The notes below the pieces were generated by a model. It had not been told where the DNA came from. It ran no database searches and worked only from the letters and a program-made list of their open reading frames with translations. Positions 1-7,724 of a stretch of 64,000 bases of DNA are shown piece by piece. Every line of letters starts with the position of its first letter. Within the stretch, counting starts at the first letter, position 1. The stretch comes from Tissierellia bacterium. GTDB taxonomy: Bacteria; Bacillota; Clostridia; Tissierellales; Peptoniphilaceae. Location: the NCBI GenBank assembly GCA_030529425.1, contig JAUMWX010000001.1:124001-188000 (forward strand). Direction: 5' to 3'. Position numbers and translations under genes: made by a program.

Positions 1-1132
1 TATTACTTTTATAAACTTGGTATTTCTTCAAAGTCTTGCGAATTATTCCATATCTTTACTCGGGGGACATGATGTTGATGGATTGAGATATATTATAGGT
101 TCGATTGATGTATTCTATATAGTTGTAATATACATATCCATTGCAGTTAATGAATTACTTTTATACATAAATTTATTAAAAAAAAGAAAAATTATCCTAA
201 ACACAAATTCAATTAAAGAAAGTTTGGACTTTATGCCTGAAGGAATTTGTTTCTCGTCCATGGACGGAACTCCTCTTTTAGTAAATACAAAGATGCACGA
301 AATAAGCGACGAGTTGTTCGGAGAGATTGTTTTAAATACCAATATATGTGACAAGAAATTAAAAGATAATGAAGTTGAAGATGGAATAACGATTATACGA
401 TCTGAACCTGACTATATAGTTAAGTCAAAAGATTGCGTATGGAATATTAAACATAAGTTTCACGGAAATATAAAAGAAGTTATCGCTACTGATATTACTG
501 AAATATATAGACTAACTGAGGAAATAGAAGAAAAAAATCATAGACTGGAAGCTATAAACAAAAGGCTTAAAGAATATAACAAAAGAGTGGATGAATATAC
601 CAGAGATAAAGAGATTCTAGCCGCTAAAATACGAGTTCATGACGATATAGGACGATCCTTATTGGCATTTAGAGCATATATGAATAAGTATAGAAATAAC
701 AGAGAGGAACTCATAGAGCTTTGGAGTCAGAGCATTTCTCTTATGAAAGGTGAAGCTCAAAATATACATGAGCCGGATGATTGGGAGAATTTGAATCATG
801 CCGCAAAACAAGTTGGAGTTTTACTCGTATTGAAAGGAGAAATTCCTAAACAAAAGCCTAAAAGGAAGATAGTGATAGATATTATCCATGAATGTTTGAA
901 CAATATGGTTCGTCATGCTGGCGGAAGGAATTTGAGTATAATTTTAAGAGAGAATAAAGATTTACTTGAATTGGAAATAACAAATGACGGAATGGCACCC
1001 AAAACAAAAATTGTCGAAAAAGGCGGTCTTTCAAATTTACGAAAAAGTGTTGAGATGATAGGAGGAAGCATGGTGGTAGAAAGTTTTCCCAATTTTGTTT
1101 TAAGAGCAAGTATTCCCGGGGAGGCGGAATAG
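1..1132 (+). CDS. Sensor histidine kinase, 5' end outside window
   Basis: The frame is open to the left edge, so the true start is probably upstream; the first in-window candidate is a TTG at 17. Counted from there (371 aa), a hydrophobic stretch lies at about 28-54, a PAS-like region at about 67-165 and a coiled coil at about 160-205. The phospho-acceptor is His208 in the motif RVHDDIG. The ATPase domain has an N-box at 291-303 (HECLNNMVRHAGG), a G1-like NDG at 323-325 and a G2-like KGGLSNL at 335-341. It abuts the response regulator gene (TAGATG junction), so the two form a two-component system. The H-box and N-box resemble kinases that pair with NarL/LuxR-type regulators. The signal sensed cannot be read from the sequence. 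Confidence 0.85.
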   Translation, partial: ITFINLVFLQSLANYSISLLGGHDVDGLRYIIGSIDVFYIVVIYISIAVNELLLYINLLKKRKIILNTNSIKESLDFMPEGICFSSMDGTPLLVNTKMHEISDELFGEIVLNTNICDKKLKDNEVEDGITIIRSEPDYIVKSKDCVWNIKHKFHGNIKEVIATDITEIYRLTEEIEEKNHRLEAINKRLKEYNKRVDEYTRDKEILAAKIRVHDDIGRSLLAFRAYMNKYRNNREELIELWSQSISLMKGEAQNIHEPDDWENLNHAAKQVGVLLVLKGEIPKQKPKRKIVIDIIHECLNNMVRHAGGRNLSIILRENKDLLELEITNDGMAPKTKIVEKGGLSNLRKSVEMIGGSMVVESFPNFVLRASIPGEAE

Positions 1133-1768
1133 ATGAATAAAACAAAAGTTATGATTGTGGATGATCAATATGTTCCGCGTCAAATGTTTACAATGTATAT
1201 TGAGCGCAGTGAAAATTATGAATTGGTTAATACGGTATATTCTGCCGAGTTTGCCGATACATATATATTGAAAAATGAAGTTGATTTAATATTGATGGAC
1301 ATACTGATGAAGGACGGACCTAGCGGGCTTAAGGCTGCAGAAAAAATAAAGAAAATAAAACCGGAAATAAAAATAATAGCCGTAACCAGTATGCCGGAAG
1401 TTTCCTGGATAAAAAAGGCAAAAGAGATCGGCATTGAGAGCTTTTGGTATAAGGAAGCATCCGAAGAAACTATTATTTCCGTAATGGATAGAACTATGAA
1501 GGGGGAATCCGTATATCCCCATACTTTACCAAAAATAAAAATCGGTTTATCGGATGTATCTGAATTGACAGAAAGAGAATTGGATGTTTTGAGAGAGATG
1601 ACGGCGGGGTTGAGTAATTCTGCAATCGCAAAAAAATTAGGAATGGCGGAAACCACCGTTAAGACACATATCCGTCATTTAATTGAGAAAACGGGATGTG
1701 ATAATCGGACACAATTGGCGATTAGAGCGAGAGTTTCGGGAGTTGTTGTCAGTGAGGAAGATTCCTGA
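1133..1768 (+). CDS. NarL/FixJ-type response regulator
   Basis: A 211-residue regulator with an N-terminal receiver domain (acidic pair Asp10-Asp11, predicted phospho-acceptor Asp56 in LILMDIL) and a C-terminal LuxR-type helix-turn-helix at about 144-200 (motifs LTERELDVL, SNSAIAKKLG, ETTVKTHI). Its ATG directly follows the kinase stop codon, so it is almost certainly the cognate partner of the upstream sensor. Phosphorylation should promote DNA binding as in other NarL-family regulators. The regulon is unknown; the wall protein gene about 150 bases downstream is one candidate target by position only. Confidence 0.9.
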   Translation: MNKTKVMIVDDQYVPRQMFTMYIERSENYELVNTVYSAEFADTYILKNEVDLILMDILMKDGPSGLKAAEKIKKIKPEIKIIAVTSMPEVSWIKKAKEIGIESFWYKEASEETIISVMDRTMKGESVYPHTLPKIKIGLSDVSELTERELDVLREMTAGLSNSAIAKKLGMAETTVKTHIRHLIEKTGCDNRTQLAIRARVSGVVVSEEDS

Positions 1769-1837
1769 TATATAATTTATCGGATATTTTGTATGTTTTT
1801 ATATAAATTAGTGAGAAATACTCCTTTAGGATGATGT

Positions 1838-1918
1838 ATGAAACAGAAAAATATTATAGAATCAATAGTGAAAGATGGTGGCTATCAAAAAAATAAAAGG
1901 GAGTTGAAGGAGGCATAA
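1838..1918 (+). CDS. Possible 26-aa peptide ORF
   Basis: A short frame of 26 codons with an AGGATGAT stretch just upstream of its ATG. It ends two bases before the ATG of the wall-protein gene, and its last codons contain that gene's Shine-Dalgarno AAGGAGG (1907-1913). It could be a translated leader peptide coupled to the next gene or a chance frame. The peptide is basic with no recognisable domain. Confidence 0.2.
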   Translation: MKQKNIIESIVKDGGYQKNKRELKEA

Positions 1919-1920
1919 GA

Positions 1921-3711
1921 ATGAAAAAAGTGAAAGCTAAAAGGTTAATTGCATTGATTATTGCTTTTATGATGACTGTAGCAATACTACCACAAACGAT
2001 GTCGAAAGTTTCAGCCGGTGGGAAGACTATTATAACAGAAGTAGTCGCTAAATCTAATATAAAGAGCATATTTAAGAGAGGAAATGACATAGTGAGTCCG
2101 GTGACATTTGAAATTACATCGGGGAAACCGGCAACATTTTCCTCATATGGTTGGCAAAAAAAAATTGCAGATAAATGGGAGAATGTATATGTCGGGAAAT
2201 TTTCAACAGGGACTTGGAGATATTCAACAAGCGTTAGACTTGATGGAGACGCATACAAAACTCATGGATTTTCAGAAGATTTAAAACTTAAAGTGGATGG
2301 TGTAGATTGGACTTTAGATGGGATTCATTCTATGAAGGATTATGCTTGGGCAAATTTTGACTCCATGGAGTTTGAATTAAAAGAAGAGGGATTAGAATTA
2401 GTTTTTTATGATGATGACTCTTTTGATATAGAAAAAAACAATGTTAACAAAGCCATATACAATTATTCTGTTGCGGGGTATGTTGACGGAGGAAAAGAGC
2501 CTTATAAATTTAGTAAAACTTCGGGACCTGACTGGATAGAGGTTTCACCGGATGGCGAGGTAAGCGGAACGCCTAAGGCTATAGGAAAAAATTCGGATTT
2601 GGTTATCAGAGTAACGGATGATGAAAATGCGTACAAAGAAATAACAGTTAAAGTAGGGGAGACTTTTGCAAATCCCGATGATGACGAAAGGATTATTATA
2701 AGTGAAATTGTTGCAAATTCAAATATTGCGGATATAGTTGGATATGGTAGAGATATAAAATCGCCTACTTTTGAAGTTTTGTCGGGGAAACCTGCTTACT
2801 TTTTAAATGCATTTTGGGAGAAAAAATCAGGGAGTAAATGGATACCTTTTTATAAAGGAAAATTTGGTCCCGGGATTTGGAGATTATCGGTACAGGTCAG
2901 AATTGATGAAAATGACGCTAAGACTCACAAACTTGATAAAAGCTTAAAAGTTAAAGTAGATGGAGTAGATTGGAAAATTGAAGGTAATGTATATGTAGGG
3001 AACGAATATTCATCGGCATGGCCTTATTCTCAACTATATGCATTGGACGGTCCTAATATACCTACAGAATATGATGTAAATGTAGTAAACGGAAAAGCTT
3101 TTGAGGGCGGAGTGCCTATAAAAGCTTCAATGAAGGGAGCTACGATTGTCATAGAAGCTGACGATCCGCCTGAAGGTCAGGAATTTGACGGATGGGAGGT
3201 TTTATACGGAGGTATAGTTCTTGAAGATGAGACGAAACCTAAAACAAAATTTAAAATGCCTGAAGAAGATGTAGGAGTTAAGGCAAAGTTTAAAGAAAAA
3301 GAGAAGATTTACACAATAAAATTTGATTTAAATGGAGGAACACTTAAAGGTAATACAGGAGTTTTGACGATGACTGCAACCGAAGGCGACTCCGTAGCGA
3401 TGCCTGAGGCCCCTAAAAGAGAAGGATATAATTTTACTTATTGGAAGGGTTCAAAATATAATCCGGGAGACATATATATTGTAAAAGGAGATCATACTTT
3501 TGTGGCTCAGTGGGAAAAAATAGAAGAAGATGACGGCGGGGATGACGATATTCCGCAAGATATTCCAAATGATACTCCTACAGATGGAAAAACTCCAAAT
3601 ACGGGAGATAGAAGTGAAATCCTGACTTGGTTGGCTTTGATGATTGCCTCAATGATATTGCTTGTTAGATGGATTATTACGGATTTGAAAAAGAAAACAA
3701 TTAAGAGATAG
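1921..3711 (+). CDS. Cell-wall-anchored repeat surface protein
   Basis: A 596-residue secreted protein with a signal peptide at about 1-32. Two diverged copies of a repeat of about 115 residues follow (about 36-152 and 257-375); both contain an SGKPA motif, a K-W core, a G-x-W-R motif and LKxKVDGVDW. Between them is an Ig-like segment (about 178-246) with the motif GEVSGTPKAIG. An InlB-type (Listeria-Bacteroides) repeat lies at about 464-532 (FDLNGGT, GYNFTYWKG, AQWEK). An Asp-rich linker leads to a sorting signal, TPNTG at 558-562, a hydrophobic span at 567-587 and a basic tail. The sortase motif departs from LPxTG by Thr in place of Leu. AAGGAGG at 1907-1913 fixes the start. Probable sortase substrate; a host-surface or adhesin role is inference. 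Confidence 0.8.
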   Translation: MKKVKAKRLIALIIAFMMTVAILPQTMSKVSAGGKTIITEVVAKSNIKSIFKRGNDIVSPVTFEITSGKPATFSSYGWQKKIADKWENVYVGKFSTGTWRYSTSVRLDGDAYKTHGFSEDLKLKVDGVDWTLDGIHSMKDYAWANFDSMEFELKEEGLELVFYDDDSFDIEKNNVNKAIYNYSVAGYVDGGKEPYKFSKTSGPDWIEVSPDGEVSGTPKAIGKNSDLVIRVTDDENAYKEITVKVGETFANPDDDERIIISEIVANSNIADIVGYGRDIKSPTFEVLSGKPAYFLNAFWEKKSGSKWIPFYKGKFGPGIWRLSVQVRIDENDAKTHKLDKSLKVKVDGVDWKIEGNVYVGNEYSSAWPYSQLYALDGPNIPTEYDVNVVNGKAFEGGVPIKASMKGATIVIEADDPPEGQEFDGWEVLYGGIVLEDETKPKTKFKMPEEDVGVKAKFKEKEKIYTIKFDLNGGTLKGNTGVLTMTATEGDSVAMPEAPKREGYNFTYWKGSKYNPGDIYIVKGDHTFVAQWEKIEEDDGGDDDIPQDIPNDTPTDGKTPNTGDRSEILTWLALMIASMILLVRWIITDLKKKTIKR

Positions 3712-3734
3712 CAATTTAAATAATATTTAAAATT

Positions 3735-3773
3735 ATCCCCAAAAGCGGACTTTGAAAACCTGCTTTTGGGGAT
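3735..3773. terminator. Bidirectional rho-independent terminator
   Basis: A perfect 12-bp inverted repeat (3735-3746 with 3762-3773, arm ATCCCCAAAAGC) separates two convergent genes, the wall protein and galE. T-rich sequence lies on both sides, so it can serve both strands. Confidence 0.8.
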
Positions 3774-3820
3774 TTATTATGCTTAAAGTATATTTGATAA
3801 AAATATTAACTGCCAAATAT

Positions 3821-4807
3821 TTAATTTTTATATCCGTCCGGATGAGATTTATGCCATTTCCAAGCATCGGAAATAATTTCTTCAATGGATGAATGCTTTG
3901 GAACCCATCCTAAAATTTCCTTGGCTTTTTCATTTGATGCTATTAATTTTGCGGGGTCTCCCGCTCTTCTTGGAGATATTTCATAATTTACTTTAAGGTC
4001 GGTAGCTTTTTCCGTAGAGTTTATTATCTCCAATACGCTAAAACCATCTCCTGTGCCTAAATTGAATATATCTGAACTTCCTCCATCCGACAAATACCTG
4101 TATGCCAAATAATGAGCATTCGCCAAGTCCAAAACATGTATATAGTCTCTGATTGCGGAACCGTCTTTGGTGTCGTAATCGTTTCCGAAAACCGATATTT
4201 TTTCTCTTTTTCCCAGAAGAACTTGAAGTATGATTGGAATCAGATGTGTTTCAGTGGTGTGATTTTCTCCGATATTTCCGGATTTGTCAGCTCCACAGGC
4301 ATTGAAATATCTTAAAGATACATAATTAATTCCATAGGCATGATTATACCACTTCATCATTTCTTCCATCGCAAGTTTTGTCTGACCGTATGCGTTTGTG
4401 GGCTTTGTAGGATCAGTTTCTTTTATGGGGATGTTTACAGGTTCCCCATAGGTTGCAGCTGTAGAAGAAAATACTATGTTTTTTATATTATTGTCTTTCA
4501 TCACATCCAAAAGACAAATCATTCCATATACATTATTGTTGTAATATATTGAGGGGTCGGTCATGGATTCGCCTACAAGGGAATTTGCGGCAAAATGTAT
4601 AACCCCGGATATTTCATGTTTTTTGAAAATTTCATCCATTTTGTCTTTATTTCTCAAATCTACTTGATAGAAATATTCAACATTGACAGATTGAATATGA
4701 CCTGTGTTCAAATTATCAACAACTATGACTTCTTCATTTTTTTCTTGTAAGTATTTAACTGTGTGAGAGCCGATATAACCCGCACCACCTGTTACCAATA
4801 TAGCCAT
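3821..4807 (-). CDS. galE: UDP-glucose 4-epimerase
   Basis: A 328-residue extended short-chain dehydrogenase. The N-terminal NAD motif GGAGYIG sits at residues 7-13, an SSTAATYG segment provides the catalytic Ser/Thr, and the catalytic YxxxK is present as YGQTK. It interconverts UDP-glucose and UDP-galactose in the cytoplasm, supplying galactose for wall or capsule sugars. The length is normal for the family. TCCTCCT at 4812-4818 is a strong Shine-Dalgarno on the minus strand. It is divergent from nagA. A galU gene begins at the far end of this window but is not linked. Confidence 0.93.
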   Translation of the reverse strand: MAILVTGGAGYIGSHTVKYLQEKNEEVIVVDNLNTGHIQSVNVEYFYQVDLRNKDKMDEIFKKHEISGVIHFAANSLVGESMTDPSIYYNNNVYGMICLLDVMKDNNIKNIVFSSTAATYGEPVNIPIKETDPTKPTNAYGQTKLAMEEMMKWYNHAYGINYVSLRYFNACGADKSGNIGENHTTETHLIPIILQVLLGKREKISVFGNDYDTKDGSAIRDYIHVLDLANAHYLAYRYLSDGGSSDIFNLGTGDGFSVLEIINSTEKATDLKVNYEISPRRAGDPAKLIASNEKAKEILGWVPKHSSIEEIISDAWKWHKSHPDGYKN

Positions 4808-4833
4808 AAAATCCTCCTAAAATTTCTGTTTTT

Positions 4834-4842
4834 ATTATATCA
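4834..4842 (-). promoter_or_regulatory. galE promoter, extended -10
   Basis: Read on the minus strand this is TGA followed by TATAAT, an extended -10 element, 27 bases upstream of the galE start. No convincing -35 is visible. Confidence 0.55.
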
Positions 4843-4878
4843 AATATTAAATTCTTTTAAATATTTTTGTTAATATTT

Positions 4879-4887
4879 TGGTATAAT
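4879..4887 (+). promoter_or_regulatory. nagA promoter, extended -10
   Basis: TGG followed by a consensus TATAAT (4882-4887), 22 bases upstream of the nagA ATG. The -35 region is weak, as is usual for extended -10 promoters. Confidence 0.6.
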
Positions 4888-4909
4888 GAATACATTAGGG
4901 AGGGACTAA

Positions 4910-6046
4910 ATGAAAACTTATTATAAAGCAAAAAAAATATTTTTGGAAAAAGAAATATTGAAAGATTATTTTATGGCTGTGGAAAATGGGAAAATAGAAG
5001 GTTTTTATCAAGAAATATCGGATGAATATATAGATTATTCAGATTTATATATTGCACCCGGCTTGGTGGACACTCATATTCACGGATTTAAAAATGCGGA
5101 TATAATGGACGCTAAAGAAGGGAACTTGAATATTATTTCCAAAGGAATTTTAGAAATGGGGGTAACATCGTTTTTACCTACCACATTGACAGCTTCAGCA
5201 GAACAATTAAATAATGCATGTGAAATAGTCGGAAAAGAATACAAAACCGTTGAAGGTGCGAAAGTTAGAGGAATTTTCCTTGAAGGACCGTTTTTCACCG
5301 AGAAGTATAAGGGTGCACAAAATCCGAATTATATGGGTGATCCCGACATTCAAAAACTAAAAAAATGGAAAGACTTATCCGACGGACTTGTAAATAAAAT
5401 AGCTATTGCTCCGGAGAGAGAAAATGTTGAAGAATTTATAAGATTAGCAAAAGAAATCGGAGTTTATGTGGCATTGGGACACTCCGACGCAACATATGAA
5501 GAGGCTGTAAAAGCTGTAAATGCAGGGGCAAATATATTTATTCATACATACAACGGAATGAGAGGATTGCATCACAGAGAGCCCGGGATGGTGGGGGCGG
5601 CTTTAAATACCGACACTATTTCCGAGTTGATATGCGACGGATTTCATGTCCATCCTATTTCCGCTAAAATAGTTATGGATCATAAAAGCAGAGATCATGT
5701 TGCGCTTGTAACCGATTGTATGAGAGCGGGAGGAATGCCCGACGGAAATTATTTTTTAGGCGAATTTCCGGTTAAAGTTGAAAAAGGAACTGCAAGATTG
5801 GAAGACGGATCATTGGCAGGTTCATTATTGAAATTAAGCCAGGCGGTAAAAAATGTTCTCGATTGGAATATAGCAACCGCAAAAGAAGCCATAGATATGG
5901 CCACGATAATCCCTGCAAAATCCGTGGGTATAGACGATGTGTGCGGAATATTGAAAGAAGGAAGAGAAGCGGATTTCATAGTTTTAGATGAAAAACTTAA
6001 TTTGAAAAAAACATATTTGGACGGAAACTTGGTTTTTGAAGCATAG
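4910..6046 (+). CDS. nagA: N-acetylglucosamine-6-phosphate deacetylase
   Basis: A 378-residue amidohydrolase-superfamily enzyme that converts GlcNAc-6-P to glucosamine-6-P and acetate in amino-sugar recycling. Visible metal and substrate motifs are VDTHIHGF, LEGPFFTEKYKGAQNP (metal-binding Glu of EGP), LGHSD, IHTYNGM and LVTDCMRAGG (catalytic Asp). GGGAGGG upstream of the ATG is the ribosome site. No nagB or GlcNAc phosphotransferase gene is adjacent, so the rest of the pathway must lie elsewhere. The window also encodes a glucosaminidase that could release GlcNAc-containing wall fragments. Confidence 0.93.
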   Translation: MKTYYKAKKIFLEKEILKDYFMAVENGKIEGFYQEISDEYIDYSDLYIAPGLVDTHIHGFKNADIMDAKEGNLNIISKGILEMGVTSFLPTTLTASAEQLNNACEIVGKEYKTVEGAKVRGIFLEGPFFTEKYKGAQNPNYMGDPDIQKLKKWKDLSDGLVNKIAIAPERENVEEFIRLAKEIGVYVALGHSDATYEEAVKAVNAGANIFIHTYNGMRGLHHREPGMVGAALNTDTISELICDGFHVHPISAKIVMDHKSRDHVALVTDCMRAGGMPDGNYFLGEFPVKVEKGTARLEDGSLAGSLLKLSQAVKNVLDWNIATAKEAIDMATIIPAKSVGIDDVCGILKEGREADFIVLDEKLNLKKTYLDGNLVFEA

Positions 6047-6130
6047 TTAATATCGTTTCGGTATTATTTTGAGTAAATTTATGTGAAGTTAATATTAAAA
6101 TGAATTAGTTAATTAAACTCGGCGATTTAC

Positions 6131-6159
6131 TTGAAAATAACAATAATTTATGATATTAT
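6131..6159 (+). promoter_or_regulatory. Promoter of the small lipoprotein gene
   Basis: TTGAAA (6131-6136), a 17-base spacer and TATTAT (6154-6159), with TG at 6151-6152 giving an extended -10. About 65 bases of leader follow before the start codon. Confidence 0.6.
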
Positions 6160-6224
6160 AAAAAAATAAAACATTCTATGTAATGTCAGTAAAATAATCT
6201 TAATAAGCGTGGAGGAGATTTTTA

Positions 6225-6836
6225 ATGAAAAATAAAATTAATTTATTTTTAATTCTACTCATTGTTGTAGGATTACTTTTATCAGGGTGTAATAAAGGAA
6301 AAATAGTTAAAGAAGTTGATTTGCCGTCATTGCAAAAAGATGTGGAAAAAAATCATATGTCAAATGTCGTTAATAAGCTTATATTTGCAAATCAAAAAAT
6401 TGCGATTGTTAATATTCCTAATTATTTGATAATTGTTAATTTGGAAAAAAATGGTATTGAAAAGGCTTATGATTTGAATCGTTTTGGATTGGGGAATGTT
6501 CAAGGCGAAACTATGGCACAATTTATGATAAAAGGCAACGAGTTGTTGATTTATTCCGATTTAAACACAAAGAAATTGGTATTTGATTTAAATGCGAAGA
6601 ATTTATCGGAATATGATTCGGATTATAAGGATTTTGAAAAAATAAGAAAAAATTTGGAAAATATTTCTTTACCTGAAGGATCTAAAAACTATTCAGCTTA
6701 TTTAACAGAAAACAATCTTGTATTAATCACTACTCCATCCGATGTTACTGAAAATTTCTATAAGGAAATAAAAATTAAAGTGTATAGTAAAGACGGTAAA
6801 AACTTAGAAAAAGAATTTTTGTTATATAATTTTTGA
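6225..6836 (+). CDS. Small lipoprotein of unknown function
   Basis: A 203-residue protein with a lipoprotein signal peptide: a basic start, a hydrophobic run and the lipobox LLSGC (lipidated Cys at about 22). GGAGGAG precedes the ATG. The rest is hydrophilic with many short beta-strand-like segments (QKIAIVNIPNYLIIVNL, ELLIYSDLNTKKLVFDL), which could suggest a beta-rich extracytoplasmic fold; I do not recognise a family. The gene is monocistronic between nagA and a terminator. The +1 frame stays open for about 24 codons past the stop, reading NGYRLVPKDYRMTDRYKTF at its end, so the C-terminus may have been shortened by a frameshift. Confidence 0.7.
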   Translation: MKNKINLFLILLIVVGLLLSGCNKGKIVKEVDLPSLQKDVEKNHMSNVVNKLIFANQKIAIVNIPNYLIIVNLEKNGIEKAYDLNRFGLGNVQGETMAQFMIKGNELLIYSDLNTKKLVFDLNAKNLSEYDSDYKDFEKIRKNLENISLPEGSKNYSAYLTENNLVLITTPSDVTENFYKEIKIKVYSKDGKNLEKEFLLYNF

Positions 6837-7014
6837 TTTAATAAGTTTGAATGGATATAGATTAGTGCCTAAAGATTACAGAATGACCGATAGATACAAA
6901 ACTTTTTAAAAACTCTGAAACTATTAAAACTATATAAGATTGTCAATTTGTATATGAAAATAAAAGGTTTAACTATTCAAGAAATTAAAAACTTTGGTAT
7001 CTATTGATAAAATA

Positions 7015-7049
7015 AAAAACGAGGTAAACTTTTATGTTTCCTCGTTTTT
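7015..7049. terminator. Bidirectional terminator
   Basis: A perfect 10-bp inverted repeat (arm AAAAACGAGG at 7015-7024, partner 7040-7049) with a further AAAC/GTTT inner stem. It lies between the lipoprotein gene and the convergent CBS-domain gene; T or A tracts flank both sides. Confidence 0.75.
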
Positions 7050-7090
7050 ATAATTTTATTGTGATGGTATCTTTGTTATGGAGAGGGGAT

Positions 7091-7576
7091 TTAACTACTT
7101 TGTAATACAGTAACTTTTTCCTCAAGAAAGAATTTCTTGTCCAATTCATGAACTAAATAATTGACCCTTTTCAAAATCGTGCTTCTCGTAATAATTCCCT
7201 TATATGTACCCTCGTCATCAACTATACATATAAAGTTGTAATTTACCAATGCTCCGAGAACTTCTTCCACTGAGAAATTCTCTCTTACCGTATGAAATCT
7301 CGTATCTATCGCATCGGAAACTTTATAATCATTTAATTCTTCAAAACCCTTGGGATTTTTATCCTGCATGAACTTCATTATTTGGTGGTTTGAAATTAAT
7401 CCTATAAATTTATTTTCATAGTCCAAAACGGGAATGGACGTGTAGTTTACATTATTTAATATGAGCATTGCGTGCATCAGGGAGTTATCTGAAAAAACCA
7501 TCGATGTATTTTTTGCAGGGATAATCATGCTTGAAGTATCCTCAATCAACATTTCTTCAATTTTCTTATTTATCAT
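7091..7576 (-). CDS. cbpB: CBS-pair protein, c-di-AMP-binding CbpB/DarB type
   Basis: A 161-residue protein made of a tandem CBS pair. The first CBS motif is in the NYTSIPVLDYENKFIGLIS region (about 43-61), and the second is in FICIVDDEGTYKGIITR (about 115-131). Order, length and sequence pattern match Bacillus subtilis YkuL/DarB and Listeria CbpB, cytoplasmic c-di-AMP receptors linked to the stringent response and central metabolism. That function is inferred from the family. The GAGGTGATT ribosome site fits. The gene diverges from htpG. DarA, a second c-di-AMP receptor, lies at 12.4 kb. Confidence 0.75.
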   Translation of the reverse strand: MINKKIEEMLIEDTSSMIIPAKNTSMVFSDNSLMHAMLILNNVNYTSIPVLDYENKFIGLISNHQIMKFMQDKNPKGFEELNDYKVSDAIDTRFHTVRENFSVEEVLGALVNYNFICIVDDEGTYKGIITRSTILKRVNYLVHELDKKFFLEEKVTVLQSS

Positions 7577-7593
7577 TTAATCACCTCATATAT

Positions 7594-7599
7594 ATTATA
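7594..7599 (-). promoter_or_regulatory. -10 of the CBS-domain gene
   Basis: A consensus TATAAT on the minus strand, 18 bases upstream of the start codon; the -35 is poor. Confidence 0.4.
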
Positions 7600-7652
7600 C
7601 ATTAAAGTCTGACGGTTAAAAAGTTTTTGTTAAAAGTGTGTCATTTTTAATG

Positions 7653-7681
7653 TTGACATTGTTATTGCAGAGTGCTAATAT
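7653..7681 (+). promoter_or_regulatory. htpG promoter
   Basis: A perfect TTGACA (7653-7658), a 17-base spacer and TAATAT (7676-7681). The -10 overlaps the repressor half-sites described next, so HrcA binding would block RNA polymerase. Confidence 0.65.
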
Positions 7682-7712
7682 ATTGTTAGCACTCAAAAGA
7701 CTTAATTGCTAA
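7670..7712 (+). promoter_or_regulatory. CIRCE operator with an extra upstream half-site
   Basis: The canonical CIRCE is TTAGCACTC, 9 bases, GAGTGCTAA. Here TTAGCACTC (7686-7694) is followed after exactly 9 bases by AATTGCTAA (7704-7712, 7 of 9 matches). A perfect GAGTGCTAA also lies upstream at 7670-7678, forming an everted pair with the first arm (7-base gap). The result is three alternating half-sites directly upstream of the AAGGAGG ribosome site of htpG. HrcA is the known CIRCE repressor; no hrcA is in this window. Confidence 0.85.
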
Positions 7713-7724
7713 CAAGGAGGTTAA

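Noticed and set aside
1216..1656. A 146-codon minus-strand frame in the first response regulator gene
   Set aside because: The plus-strand gene has clear receiver and HTH motifs; the opposite frame is a shadow.
7670..7694. The perfect everted GAGTGCTAA/TTAGCACTC pair as the main CIRCE
   Set aside because: CIRCE orientation is TTAGCACTC first with a 9-base spacer; the correctly oriented site is 7686-7712, so the everted pair is treated as a supplementary half-site.
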